Below, one piece after another: positions 35,843-48,144 of a stretch of DNA of 64,000 bases. The stretch spans positions 18,710,794 to 18,774,793 of the forward strand of contig JAJLRJ010000013.1 of NCBI GenBank assembly GCA_024195265.1, in the 5' to 3' direction. The translations under genes and the position numbers were made by a program. Numbering within the stretch: position 1 is the stretch's first letter; every line of letters begins with the position of its first letter. A model generated the notes under the pieces. The model saw only the letters and a list, made by a program, of their open reading frames with translations, did no database searches and was not told the DNA's origin. This stretch comes from Dendrophyllia cribrosa. Its lineage: Eukaryota > Cnidaria > Anthozoa > Scleractinia > Dendrophylliidae.

Positions 35843-36750
35843 TACCCGTACTTACCCGTACTTACCCGTACTTACCCATACTTACCCATACTTAGCCATA
35901 CTTACCCCTACTTAACCATACATACCCGTACTTACCCATACTTAACCATACTTACCCATACCTTCCCGTACTTAGCCATACTTACCCGTACTTAACCATA
36001 CTAAACCATACTTACCCATACTTAGCCATACTTACCCGTACTTACCCATACTTACCCATACTTACCCATACTTAGCCATACTTAGCCATACTTACCCCTA
36101 CTTAACCATACATACCCGTACTTACCCATACTTAACCATACTTACCCATACCTTCCCGTACTTAGCCATACTTACCCGTACTTAACCATACTTAACCATA
36201 CTTACCCATACTTAGCCATACTTAGCCATACTTACCCGTACTTACCCGTACTTACCCATACTTACCCATACTTAGCCATACTTAGCCATACTTACCCATA
36301 CTTACCCATACTTACCCGTACTTACCCATATTTACCCGTACTAGCACTTACCCGTACTTAACCATACTTACCCGTACTAGCACTTACCCGTACTTAACCA
36401 TACTTACCCGTACTTACCCATACTTACCCATATTTACCTATACTTAGCCATACTTACCTATACTTATCCATTACCTATACTTACCCATACTTAGCCATAC
36501 TTATCACTACTTATCCATACTTAACGATACTCAGTCATACTTACCCATACTTAGCCATACTTACACATACTTTCCCATACTTACCCACACTTACCCATAC
36601 ATACACCTACTTAGCCATACTTACCCGTACTTACCCATACTTACCCATACTTACCCCTACTTAGCCATACTTACCCATACTTACCCATACTTAACCATAC
36701 TTACCCCTTCTTTCCCATACGTACCCATACTTCCCTGTACTTACCCATAA
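35843..36750. repeat. decamer satellite, left arm part 3
   Basis: TACTTACCCA-type units; order decays toward 36750 (CTTCCCTGTA, CATAATTACC), marking the inner edge of the left arm. Confidence 0.95.
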
Positions 36751-37836
36751 TTACCATGACCCTTGAGAAAGCAACAGAACAGTGGGGATGGGTTTTGTCA
36801 AAATTCAATTTGTCTGCGGGAAAGCAAGCATTCTGTTGGTTTGACATTAACAAGAGTCCGCCGCAACAATTGTAGTGTCATGTTATGGCTACAATCAAGG
36901 ACAAAAGTGTTGGGACGAATTTGCATTTACGATGTTTCCCTACGCGCGCAACAGAAACACGGTACGCTCGAGCCCGTGTCATAAAAATGATTTGTGGATT
37001 TCAACATTGTCTCGGGGGGAGGGGTGGGGTTGGTAAGATGGGCTTTAAACTAAAAACATCATAGAGGCTTCATTAGTCAGTCACAGTAAATTAGTAGTTA
37101 ATAGGAGGACTTTGTAGCATTGTCCCAAGAACTTTTGTACTTGATTGTAGGTTCGTCATGGTCTACTTTCCTACTTGTTTCTGTTCAGTTTTAATCACTG
37201 ACCACCGAACACTGTATCCCAGATAATCAAGCTTGGACTTAACCTGTTTTAACGTCACCATAAAAAAGTTTTTACAAGGAATTTCCAGGCCGTACCTAGC
37301 TCCTCTGTTGACAGTTTGTGGTTCTTAGCAACGCAGCTAAATTATTAAAGTATTTTAGTATTTTAATGGCATTTGTTTGCTTTTAATTAATTTTGGCAGT
37401 TTTTTAAGTTTTGGAGAAACTTGATATCCAAGATGGCGGACCAAGATGGCCGCCGTTCAGAAATGATATTGTATATCCCACGCCATATGTCGTCATAAAC
37501 TCATTTTGTGGACTTCGAAGAAAATAGTTTTATCATACTATTTACCCAATTTAGGTAAACTGCTCTTGAAGCACCCCCAGGCTCAGGCGTTTAAGGCTTA
37601 AATAACTCCTTCAGTGGTTTTGATTATTCCTCTTCTTATTTAAGTCATTTTCTACTACTGTTTTTTCTATTTGTTGTACTGTGTTTGCTATACACAAGAG
37701 TGAAAATTTCTAAATTTCGTTAAGCCAACATAGACATTTTTAAATGATGTCATTAACGACATTGCGACGAGTAAACGAAGTCTAAAACATGTTATAGGCT
37801 ACCTGTTAGTACCAAGATTAATACCTAGAGAAGCTC
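36751..37836. other. unassigned core sequence of the giant element
   Basis: No gene recognised. It has AT-rich stretches, a G-rich GGGGGGAGGGGTGGGG at about 37014, and two GATGGC/GGCGG blocks near 37433. Just past the ORF's stop it probably holds its 3' UTR. Confidence 0.5.
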
Positions 37837-39431
37837 TCAACACACTAACTTAAACAACATCTTCTTGTTGAAAGTCATCAATTGCTCTATTTGAGCATGA
37901 TTGCAGTTTGCAGTACACTTTAGACCATTTGCCAGGCACAGACAATCAGGAATCTTGCATGACCTTGAACATTTGCATGACAATAGCTGCAATACAGCTT
38001 GAGGTGCTGGATCACCATCCATCCAATCAATACCAAAATGATCTTCATCATCAGGATCTGGGCACCACCCATGATCAAATGGAGAAGGGATATTAGCGCA
38101 AGATACAAGACTGAGTTTCCAGATCTTGGTTTGATAATTTGCTCTCATGGAATGCTTGTTGAGGCAATCAGCACAAGGTGGCAATTGGTTAGATTCAAGA
38201 TTTCCCCTCCTTGCACAAAACAGCCTGTACCTCAGTTCGTTCACATCATCTGTGCCAGGACTAGAGGTGTACATATGACATGTGAAGGTGCTTAGACTCC
38301 GAAACACCTCAGGTCGAAGCTGCCATTCATCACCAAGCTCTTGAAAGATAGCACAGGACTCCTTGCTTTGCATCAGCATCTTCAATGGACCAATTTTTCC
38401 TCTACCAGCAAAAGCGCTCACCGTATTACATCCGGTAAATGCATGCAGTCCTGGAAGAGCCTGACACACATCTTCACCGACAGCATCAGCGATGTGAGTG
38501 ATGTCCACAAATGTTATGCGTGTCTGTGTGCCGCATTTAAAGTACATTGAGGACGAGATGGTTTGTCTGAAGTTAAGGCACAATATGAATACATCTGTAT
38601 CTTCACAACTGATGATAATGGAAGTAAATCCTGATGCTGCTGCATGTGCTGTGTGGAAAAGGAGGCGAGTGTCGGCTTCTTCCTGTGTGGACCTTAGCAC
38701 GGGCACGTTCTCTACTGCATCATGTGATAACCTGATGCACAAATCTTCACATGTAACGAACAGTGTCTTGTCAAGCAACTTTTGCCTGTACTTCACTTGC
38801 TTCCACTCATTGGTCAGGAACTCAATGAGGCTCTTTTTATTCCTAGAATTGGACAGGAATTTGCGCCACTGCTGTACTCTATGCCCGGATGCAATGTTTT
38901 TGAACTGCGTTCCAATGGTAGCTGACGTTCTTCTTGATCTTTCAGCGTTCTTTATCGAATCTTCCTTGTAAACATCAAAAACCACATCTAGTTCCCTTGA
39001 AACTATTGCAAGCATTCTGGTATCACTTTTATCAGAAGCTGCTCCTCTTATGGCTTCATCAGACCTCAAGTCTACGCATTTTATGAGCACTTCTCTTGTT
39101 TGCTTTCCCTTTTGGTACTTGAGTTTCTCGCAAAATATACATAAATATACATAGTGATAGGTACCATTCTCACAGAGATTCTAATGTTTTCTTCGAGGGT
39201 AGAGATAGTGCTTTCTTTTAATTCCATGTTGGCAATCTCTTCAAGTGACTTCTTCATGGTGAATACACTTCGACACTGTCGGTGGTAAAATATTTCAGCG
39301 GGAATTTCGTCACCATTCGAAGAAATATCAAGAATAGGTTTATGGTTACGCATTTTTGCAGCTTGGAGCAAACTTTGCCAGAATCTAAGGTGTGAATGAT
39401 GCACGATTTTCGTCTTTTCGATGAACTGCAC
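37837..39431 (-). pseudogene. nuclease-like (FEN/PIN-like) protein with CXC cluster, broken near its N-terminal part
   Basis: Main frame 37837-39090 (417 aa) and upstream frame 39081-39431. The upstream frame has YHRQCRSVFTMKK. The homologous reading CIFCEKLKYQKGKQTREVL crosses into the main frame, so a frameshift near 39150-39180 (beside a duplicated TATGTATATTTA) breaks the gene, or splits it into two products. Main-frame landmarks: EEADTR (137-142), CEDTDVF (162-168), HAFTGCNT (216-223) followed by a Gly-rich GRGK, paired Cys at 306/309, and a CXC-type cluster C372-K-C374, C378, C383-L-C385, C392, C396. The acidic pattern and TGC(D/N)T...G.GK resemble the FEN/XPG nuclease order EAEA...DxD...GCD...GIG (my inference); the key Asp is Asn222 here. 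I recognise it as a multicopy cnidarian ORF of unknown function. It is the only protein region of the element's own core. Confidence 0.6.
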
Positions 39432-39835
39432 GTATTTCTATCATCGAGGCTTCATTTAGATGTAGCTGTGTTAAAAGAAATGAACGTAGAAACTCAGCAA
39501 ATTAATTCTTTCCACGACCTTTTAAATAAATAAATGTTTGCCAAGAACAATTGCAGTAAAACATGTCAAAATTTCGCAATTAAAACAACCTCTTAGCATT
39601 ATTAGTCAAATACAGTACACTAGATACACTTCTCGCGTCATTGAATTTGAATGAAGCAGTTTCTATTATACCTGTAAGTAATTCAGGATTTTAATTTTTT
39701 TGTACAACCTGCATAAAAAACTACACCATTTTTATTTATCTTATTTCCTTATCAACAATAATTAAAGCATCCGTTCATGTCTTACCTCTTTCTTAATAAA
39801 ACATAGAAAAAAATACATAAACAAAGAAAACGTAC

Positions 39836-39852
39836 CTTCCGTGGGAGCAGCC
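39836..39852 (-). other. possible short first coding exon
   Basis: On the minus strand AAGATGGCTGC has a good start context and is followed six codons later by G|GTACGT, a donor-like site. I could not find a matching in-frame acceptor before 39431, so its link to the broken ORF is unproven. Confidence 0.2.
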
Positions 39853-40474
39853 ATCTTGAAATATACCATAATATTTCCTACCCATAACCCTCTGATCACT
39901 AAGTACTTTGTATTTGGAGACACAAACTTTAACTAATGCATACAATCAAATGCATCTTCAGCTTTTCAAAATCCAATTAGCTTTGTCTCATAGTTTCAAA
40001 AATTAAATTAAAAATTAACGCTAAGTTGATTTTCTGCCTAAACCTTTCTTTTTTTTATTTCAGAAATGCAGTTGCGTTATTTAAAATATTACATGTGTAC
40101 CGCAAAAGCGCAAGATAATCAAATAAAAAAAAAACGATAAAAGGTTTAACTTAAACTTTTCATATTTATTCATCTGTCACACGAACTAATCAAAATGTCT
40201 GGCCATTATACGAGAAAAACATTGCTGAATTTGAGCTTTTTACCGAAGAAAACTCAACATGTTTTCATACGAAATTTCTAATTAATTAAGGGCTGGTTTT
40301 TCTCATAACAGTAGATAGATCTATTAGGGTCTCAAAAAAGTAAAAGTAATCCGGAGATCACAATACAGATGATAAAAATCGGAAAAATAGGCAAACTGAG
40401 AAAACTTCAAGGTGTAGCCTCATTAATCCATGCACAGGAAATTGCCTTGTATTCTCTATATAGAAATAATACTT

Positions 40475-40758
40475 CTCAAACTCATTAATAATTCATGAAG
40501 AAAATACAAAGGAAATTAATCGGTTTAATGAGTGTTTGGAAATCAGATGAAACACTCCTCATTTTTGCATCCTTAATTTCTCCTTCTAAAATCATTTTGT
40601 TTGAGAAGTAATATCAAACATTCGACACAGTATTTCATCACAAGATCAAACACCTCGAAGTTCGTCAAAAATACTCCGCTGCGCGTCGTATTTTCAACTC
40701 TCTTCTCAGTGTTTGATCTTGTGATGAAACACTGTGTCTCATGTTTGATATATTACTT
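40475..40758. mobile_element. hairpin MITE, copy 1
   Basis: 40608-40758 is a hairpin (AAGTAATATCAAACATTCG against its inverse, around a GCGCGTCG centre) with a conserved 130-bp left extension. The inverted copy at 60448-60735 matches it nearly base for base. Inside the giant element's core. Confidence 0.7.
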
Positions 40759-42565
40759 AAAAGCTACATCTTCTCAACGACTATCATATAGAAATCATTT
40801 TACTATGAAAGCATAAGTTGATTTATTACAGTTACAATTTGCCCCCTCTTTGGTACTCGCAAACCCTCCTGGCTCATGGACTACCTCACATCCTTCCATG
40901 GCCTCCCTTGTCTGGTTAAGCATTGCTAGACAGCTACGGAAAACAAGGATACGTAGCTACGAAAATCCATTTGCAACACTTCACTTTTTAAAAAGCCTCC
41001 TCTTTTTCTTGTTTCTTCCAAGTGTAATAACAACCATGAGCGTGACACGATGGAATATAAAAACGTTGACCGCAGATTCGTCAACCACCGTGTGAAATAG
41101 CGATATTAATAGCACGGTTAGTATAAAATATGGACTACGGACTCGGTATAAAACACGGACTAAGGAATAAAACTGAAAAATCAGTACAAAAGGGCTCGCG
41201 ACCTGTTACTTTTCAAACGTTTACATTTGAAGAAACATTCAAATGAAGGCTGAAAGCAGAAATATAATCTTAAGCGTTGCGTCTAGCATAAAACGGCAGC
41301 CGTGAAGGGTTTTCCAAAAACTTCAAAAACTCATTAATAATTCATAAGGCCATTACCCAATCAAATGGTAGATAATACATCACGTGCGGTGACTTTATAT
41401 CGATAAACCTCATCCTTATTAGTATGCGGTGTTTTATCAGATATAAAGACACTGCACGGGACTTATGAATATTAATTATCAACACAGAAACTGACACAAC
41501 AAATGGTGACTTTAACTTTTTTTTTCAGTACTGTTTTACGATATGTAGCTTTTGCCAATCTATATGGAATCTTCTCCAACCAAATAAGCAACCAAAAGCT
41601 TAGCAAGTAAGCCGTTATTTGAATGACACCAGCGCCCAGGTGTAAATTGGTAGGAAAGCGAGTGGTTCAGAGATGCCAGCTGCTTAATTTCTACTCGTTC
41701 AATGCCAATGAATAAAAATTGTTAGACGTATTATGCACCGTACCTGTCAACTTTGGTATAGTATTTTTAATGGATTAGTTTTTTCCTCAGAACTTTAAAA
41801 TCCCAAAACTTTCGACAGTTGCCGGGAAGCCATGGTCACCTCGTTGAAGCCAGTGTGGCACATGTGCTGTATGCTAATCGGTCTACTTGTTTTTCTCGTA
41901 TGCTAATATCCTCTTTGCACAAAAAGCACATTTGTTTGATCTCCGTAGGGACACGCTTTTGGCGGTTCGTGTTTGAAGCCGTTCAAAACACTCACAGCAC
42001 GTGTTTTATCAAGTCTAAAAATTCTCGCGCTTCGCACTCGAATTTTTAAACTTGATAAAACACTGCTGTTCGTGTACGTTTTAAACATTACTAAAAACCC
42101 GGCAGTCAGAAATTTTTGCCCTTTTTTTTTTACAAACATTATCATTCGAACTAGATGCGAGTATTCGATCTCTGTACAGAAATACCAAGCGATTTCTGAG
42201 CTTCAGGCTTCTATATTGAATTTTTAGTTTGCAACTGCCGGGAGTCGAGATTCTAATGCCGAAACTCATAGAATTCGTCCATTAAAAAAACAAAAAATAA
42301 AAAAATAAAATCAAAGCATTATTTAGAATCGCTTGGCATTTCTGAACAAAGAACCCATACTCTCAAAATTAAGCAGGTTTCAATGACAATTTTTGTGGAT
42401 ATTCTGAGAGTTGACTCCGTAAGTCAGAGCACAAATATTTTCCAAGTGCCGAAAACATCGAGATTTTATAATATGCCCAAGCTCGAAAACTTCCTCGACT
42501 ACATTAAAGCCAAAATAATTTTAAAAATCGCTTGACATTTCTAAACAAAGATCGTCGTGGAAATG
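40759..42565. other. unassigned core sequence, with small hairpins
   Basis: No gene recognised. A foldback of about 150 bp (41330-41480, TIR-like CTCATTAATAATTCATAAG) and a 70-bp hairpin (41998-42066, GTGTTTTATCAAG against its inverse) are present; the rest is AT-rich. Confidence 0.5.
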
Positions 42566-44380
42566 GACAAGTAGGGGTAAAGATGGGTAAGTAGGGGTAA
42601 GTATGGGTAAGTAGGGGTAAGGAGGGGTAAGTATGGCTAAGTATGGGTAAGTAGCGGTAAATATGGTAAGTAGGGGTAAGTATGGGAAAGTAGTGGTAAG
42701 GATGGCTAAGTAGGGGTAAGTAGGGGTTAGTATGGCTAAGAATGGGTAAGGAGGGGTACGTATGGCTAAGTATGGGTAAGTATGGGTAAGTATGGGTAAG
42801 TATGGTTAAGTATGGGTAAGTATGGCTAAGTATGGCTAAGTATGGGTAAGTATGGCTAAGTATGGGTAAGTATGGCTAAGTATGGGTAAGTATGGCTAAG
42901 TATGGGTAAGTATGGGTAAGTATCAATAGCTAAGTATGGGTAAGTAGCGGTACATATGGTAAGTAGGGGTAAGTATGGGAAAGTAGTGGTAAGTATGGCT
43001 AAGTATGGGTAAGTATAGGTAAGTATGGCTAAGTATGGGTAAGTATAGGTAAGTATGGCTAAGTATGGGTAAGTACGGGTAAGTATGGTTAAGTATGAGT
43101 AAGTATGGCTAAGTATGGGTAAGTACGGGTAAGTATGGTTAAGTATGGGTAAGTATGGCTAAGTATGGGTAAGTATGGCTAAGTACGGGTAAGTATGGCT
43201 AAGTACGGGTAAATATGGGTAAGTATGGGTAAGTATGGTTAAGTATGGGTAAGTACGGGTAAGTATGGCTAAGTATGGCTAATTATGAGTAAGTACGGGT
43301 AAGTATGGCTAAGTATGGGTAAGTATGGCTAAGTACGGGTAAGTATGGGTAAGTATGGTTAAGTACGGGTAAGTATGGTTAAGTAGGGGTAAGTATGGTT
43401 AAGTATGGGTAAGTATGGCTAAGTATGGCTAAGTATGGGTAAGTATGGGTAAGTATGGGTAAGTACGGGTAAGTATGGGTAAGTACGGGTAAGTATGGGT
43501 AAGTATGGTTAAGTATGGGTAAGTACGGGTAAGTATGGCTAAGTATGGGCAAGTATGGCTAAGTATGGCTAAGTATGGTTAAGTATGGGTAGGTATGGGT
43601 AAGTATGGGTAAGTACGGGTAAGTATGGTTAAGTATGGGTAAGTATGGCTAAGTATGGCTAAGTATGGGTAAGTACGGGTAAGTACAGGTAAGTATGGTT
43701 AAGTATGGTTAAGTATGGGTAGGTATGGGTAAGTACGGCTAAGTACGGGTAAGTATGGGTAAGTATGGGTAAGTATGGGTAAGTATGGTTGAGTAGGGGT
43801 AAGTAGGGGTAAGTATGGGTAAGTATGGTTAAGTATGGTTAAGTATGGCTAAGTATGGCTAAGTATGGGTAAGTACGGGTAAGTATGGCTAAGTATGGGT
43901 AAGTATGGCTAAGTACGGGTAAGTATGGGTAAGTATGGTTAAGTATGGGTAAGTACGGGTAAGTATGGTTAAGTAGGGGTAAGTATGGTTAAATAGGGGT
44001 AAGTATGGCTAAGTATGGGTAAGTACGGGTAAGTATGGTTAAGTATGGCTAAGTATGGGTAAGTATGGCTAAGTACGGGTAAGTATGGGTATGTATGGCT
44101 AAGTACGGGTAAGTACGGGTAAGTATGGCTAAGTATGGGTAAGTATGGGTAAGTATGGTTAAGTATAGGTAAGTACGGGTAAGTATGGGTAAGTAGGGGT
44201 AAGTATGGGTAAGTACGGGTAAGTATGGTTAAGTACGGGTAAGTATGGGTAAGTATGGGTAAGTATGGCTACGTATGGGTAAGAATGGGTAAGTATGGGT
44301 AAGTACGGGTAAGTATGGTTAAGTATGGGTAAGTACGGTTTAGTGTGGGTATGTGTGGGTAAGTAGGGGTAAGTATTGTA
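42566..44380. repeat. decamer satellite, right arm
   Basis: AAGTATGGGT/AAGTATGGCT/AAGTACGGGT units, the exact complement of the left-arm satellite, about 180 copies. Uninterrupted by other elements, unlike the left arm. Confidence 0.95.
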
Positions 44381-44593
44381 AATATATGCACTCTTCGGTG
44401 CATCCATGGCATTCTCCCATGGAGTATATACCCATCTTGGCCAAATTTTAAAGCGCAAAAGCAATTCGTTCAAGAGTTATAGGCGAACGAGCATTAGACA
44501 TTTTTAGTAAGAAATGTATGGAGCGGCCATCTTTGTGCCCCACTCAGGGGCACTACCAGGGTCACAAAGATGGCGGCCAAAAATTCAAAGTCT

Positions 44594-44920
44594 TAATTAC
44601 ACCAAAAATCAAATAAAAAAAATATTGTATTTGCTATAAGCTCCATTAACTCGGCTTATTAGCACGTATAATGCAAACAATAACTTTCTGCTGATTCAAT
44701 TTTGTTTTAATATTTTCACGGCTTATCTGAAATAGCGTGACGAATTGCGTGACACATTAAAAACCTTTGTAAATCGGAAGCAAAACATCCTTAAAACCTG
44801 AAACGTTTTGTGAAAGATTATAACACTTCTATCCACATAACATGTTAGAAACAGCTTTGCAGGATGTATACTTCAGATTTTTTAATTTTTATGACCTCAT
44901 GTGAAAACCAAGAATTACAC
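44594..44920. repeat. duplicated ~320-bp block, copy 1
   Basis: Starts TAATTACACCAAAAATC and matches 52559-52871 in the same orientation, with scattered substitutions. Together with the two SDR copies it suggests a segmental duplication. Confidence 0.7.
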
Positions 44921-44925
44921 TGTAA

Positions 44926-47397
44926 GGGACCGTTCATTATTTATATATGGGAGGAGGGGGGTGGGGGGTAGGTGAGAAATTAACAAATTTTACTTTTTTT
45001 TTTCATGTCCCCTTCTTAGTGAATCTGGATTTTTTCAGGTCCCCCCTGTTCTGTTGGGGAAGAATTTCAATACCCCCCACCCCCCACTATTAATCAGATT
45101 TCTATAGAATAAAAGTTGTATAATATGTATGTATCCAAACCGTATTTTTGTGGGGGCGTGATGATGTAGTGGCTAGCATGTTGGTTTTCAGATCTAAAGT
45201 AGGTGAAAGTTTTGGGGTGACTGTATTGCTGTCTTGATATTAAAAACTGTGCTTCTAATAATATCATATTTAGTTTTAAGCATATAGGTGCAAATTTGGG
45301 ATATGATGGGCCTGGGGTACAATGGGAATGAGGATATAATGGGAATGGGGATATGGAGGAGACATAAACCTGTATAAACCAGACATAAAAGCAATAAAAC
45401 CATAACATGTTGTAACAAGAAATGAAAAAAAGTTGAGAATAATTTTCAGTAAATTTATTAGTAATTAATAGTTATTACAACTTATGGCATTTTGACTCGT
45501 GTGGTTTTTTTTATCAAAGCAATTCAACCATTTGGTCCACTGTGCATTTGAAGAACTAACTAGTTAAGACTTTAATAGTTGTCAATTCTATCACAACCAA
45601 GCCTCAGCTTGGCTACATGTATATAAAGATTTAATTATTGCAATATACAAAACCACTGCTACTCACTAACCCAGAAACCGGGAGTGGTGGGTGGGTTGAC
45701 TCACTCAGGCAAGGATGACAAGGGACGAACTGACAACTACAAGGTACTACTAACAGTTCTTCAACTTAATGTCCACGTAGCAGATAAGGAAAATTCCTTT
45801 GGCTAGGGTTAGAGATACTAATTAAAATATAATACTTTTAACGTCAATCACTAAAACCCTCCAGTTTATTACTGTTACAATCCAGTAATATGTTTAATGG
45901 TGGGTTAAAACTTTAAGTAATGTTGTGTACAATTATGGCAGTACCAAATAAAGTTTTGGGGTGACTGTATTGCTGTCTTGATATTAAAAACTGTGCTTCT
46001 AATATCATATTTAGTTTTAAGCATATAGGTGCAAATTTGGGATATGATGGGCCTGGGGTACAATGGGAATGAGGATATAATGGGAATGGGGATTTGGAGG
46101 AGACATAAACCTGTATAAACCAGACATAAAAGCAATAAAACCATAACATGTTGTAACAAGAAATGAAAAAAAGTTGAGAATAATTTTCAGTAAATTTATT
46201 AGTAATTAATAGTTATTACAACTTATGGCATTTTGACTCGTGTGGTTTTTTTTATCAAAGCAATTCGACCATTTGGTCCACTGTGCATTTGAAGAACTAA
46301 CTAGTTAAGACTTTAATAGTTGTCAATTCTATCACAACCAAGCCTCAGCTTGGCTACATGTATATAAAGATTTAATTATTGCAATATACAAAACCACTGC
46401 TACTCACTAACCCAGAAACCGGGAGTGGTGGGTGGGTTGACTCACTCAGGCAAGGATAGGATAGGATAGGATAGGATAACTTTATTTAGACACGGTAAAC
46501 TCATCAGTACAACTATAAAAACCTAATTAATACAAAATTATTATAAAATATGTAATAGCTAGAACTACATTACTAAAATTACCCTAAATAATCAATAACT
46601 ATACAACAATAATATTAAATGCGAAATTTAAAAACCTGCTTTACGTGAGTGCCGTGTGTAAAAATTCTAAATTTTCATGACGAGAAGAAACGCTCGCAGC
46701 CAACCCGGAATGCTCTAAGGGAGTCAGCCTGCCGCAACTCGATTGGTAAGTTATTCCAAAGAACTGCTCCAGAGTAACTGACAGAAGCTATTTTTCACAT
46801 AATTTGTGCGTGGCTGTGGGATAGCTAGCTTGCCCTCTGTGTCTCTTAAGGATGACAAGGGACGAACTGACAACTACAAGGTACTACTAACAGTTCTTCA
46901 ACTTAATGTCCACGTAGCAGATAAGGAAAATTCCTTTGGCTAGGGTTAGAGATACTAATTAAAATATAATACTTTTAACGTCAATCACTAAAACCCTCCA
47001 GTTTAATACTGTTACAATCCAGTTATATGTTTAATGGTGGGTTAAAACTTTAAGTAATGTTGTGTACAATTATGGCAGTACCAAATAAAGAAATTAAAAA
47101 CATAAATCATGCTCCATGACTGCCCCAAAATACTGTGCAAGGCTGTGCTCTTAGAAGAATCATAAAGAGCCCAAAGGCTCCCAGCCATGAAATCTGGGGT
47201 GCCCCGCTCTTTTTGGTACACTGCAGTTATGTTTTCGCTTTTTTATTTAAGACATCATCTGTTTAAAATTTCAAGACCCCCCTCCATAACAAAAAAATTT
47301 CCCCAGGCCCTCCCCCTTTTGCAGTGGCTAAAATTTCAGGTCCCCCCATTTTCTCACCTATCCCCCCCCCCCCCTCCCATAAATAATGAACGGTCCC
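44926..47397. mobile_element. 2.47-kb TIR element, TAA target site
   Basis: Ends GGGACCGTTCATTATTTAT and its inverse, each followed by a long G- or C-run; TAA flanks both sides (44923-44925 and 47398-47400), Harbinger-like. No transposase seen. Contains a 744-bp tandem duplication (45206-45949 and 45950-47088) and a LINE insert in the second copy. Confidence 0.75.
46458..46847 (-). mobile_element. 5'-truncated CR1/L2-like LINE end
   Basis: On the minus strand the end of an RT-ORF (YSGAVLWNNLPIELRQADSL, stop at 46675-46677) is followed by an AT-rich 3' UTR, AATAAAG and a (ATCCT)n tail. AAGGAT flanks both sides (46452-46457 and 46848-46853) as target duplication. Confidence 0.85.
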
Positions 47398-47400
47398 TAA

Positions 47401-47770
47401 AGGATCACGGCCGGGGTCGCATTCACTCAGTCCCTTGGGACTCAAATGACGGTCAAACGACAAAGGCATGGCAGCCATACATGTTGGTGTTCCTAACAAA
47501 AGAAGTTAGTTAAATTTTTTTTGTACGGGAACACCAATATGGCAGCTATGACTAACATGAGACATTCAACGTGAAATTGTTTATGTTAGGATGAGTCAGT
47601 GAGTCAGTCAGTCAGTCATCTGATAAATGTATCCTAATAACATATTCTGTCTATTCTCCTGACCCCTTTTAAAGTACATTTCACTTACATTATATTTCAA
47701 AAGTTCAAAAATTGTGTCACACCAGCTACGAAAAATCACTGAAAACCATCCTTTAGACGCGTATACAATG
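47401..47770. other. intergenic, partial MITE copies
   Basis: 47440-47570 has GTCCCTTGGGACTCAAATGAC and GGAACACCAA blocks of the GAGCGTTTTCAC MITE family. No gene seen. Confidence 0.5.
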
Positions 47771-48144
47771 TACCTGCCAAGTCTCATGTCTTAGGCGCGA
47801 GTGTCACGCCTGCGAGTCCAAAACTCCGATTTCACGCCAACTCACGCCTATGGAGCAATTTCTCACGCCTGTATTACAGATTTGAGCCATCTAAAATATA
47901 GTTACGTTCATGACATTTGGCACTTTTTAATTTCTGTAGGTTTTTGTCGTTCTGAACATTACGATTAAAGCTGGATGTCTGAGGTCCATGGAAACTTCCA
48001 AATTCTTCAGAACATCTTCGGACAACTTCGGACATCTTCGGAATAGATCGGGTTGTCTTCGTATTAGTCGGGTCGCCTTCGAAAATCCTGGCACTCCCAC
48101 GAAAAAAATTCTCACGCCTATGACTCGGAAAAAGTTGGCAGGTA
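47771..48144. mobile_element. short-TIR repeat with CTCACGCCT motifs
   Basis: Ends TACCTGCCAA and TTGGCAGGTA are inverted. The interior has repeated TCACGCCT and a run of GACAACTTCGGAC-like units. No ORF. Confidence 0.55.

Larger units (their letters stand above)
29535..44440. mobile_element. giant TIR element with mirror-image satellite arms (element proper 29543-44432)
   Basis: The first 73 bases inward from 29543 (GGTATATACTCCATGGGAG...) are identical to the complement of the last 73 before 44432. CATCTTGG lies directly outside both ends (29535-29542 and 44433-44440): a perfect 8-bp target duplication. Inside each end a 10-bp satellite runs inward in mirror orientation: about 1.87 kb on the left once the hAT and Penelope inserts are removed, and about 1.81 kb on the right. 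The core (36751-42565) has the nuclease-like/CXC ORF on the minus strand. Without later inserts the element would be about 9.6 kb. An 8-bp duplication fits hAT, P or Zisupton-like (KDZ) groups, but no known transposase is recognised, so the class is open. Confidence 0.75.

Noticed and set aside
29603..44380. CRISPR-like or telomere-like array
   Set aside because: The unit is 10 bp with no spacers, in a eukaryotic genome; it is not the TTAGGG telomere repeat, and it ends in a TIR tip rather than at a chromosome end.
44159..44473. Minus-strand ORF rich in YPYLP/THTYP
   Set aside because: Translation of the decamer satellite; repeat-driven.
45094..46159. Pairs of minus-strand ORFs of 74-104 aa repeated twice
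   Set aside because: The repetition comes from the 744-bp DNA duplication; frames overlap each other, lack domains and read through a poly-G/C TIR element.
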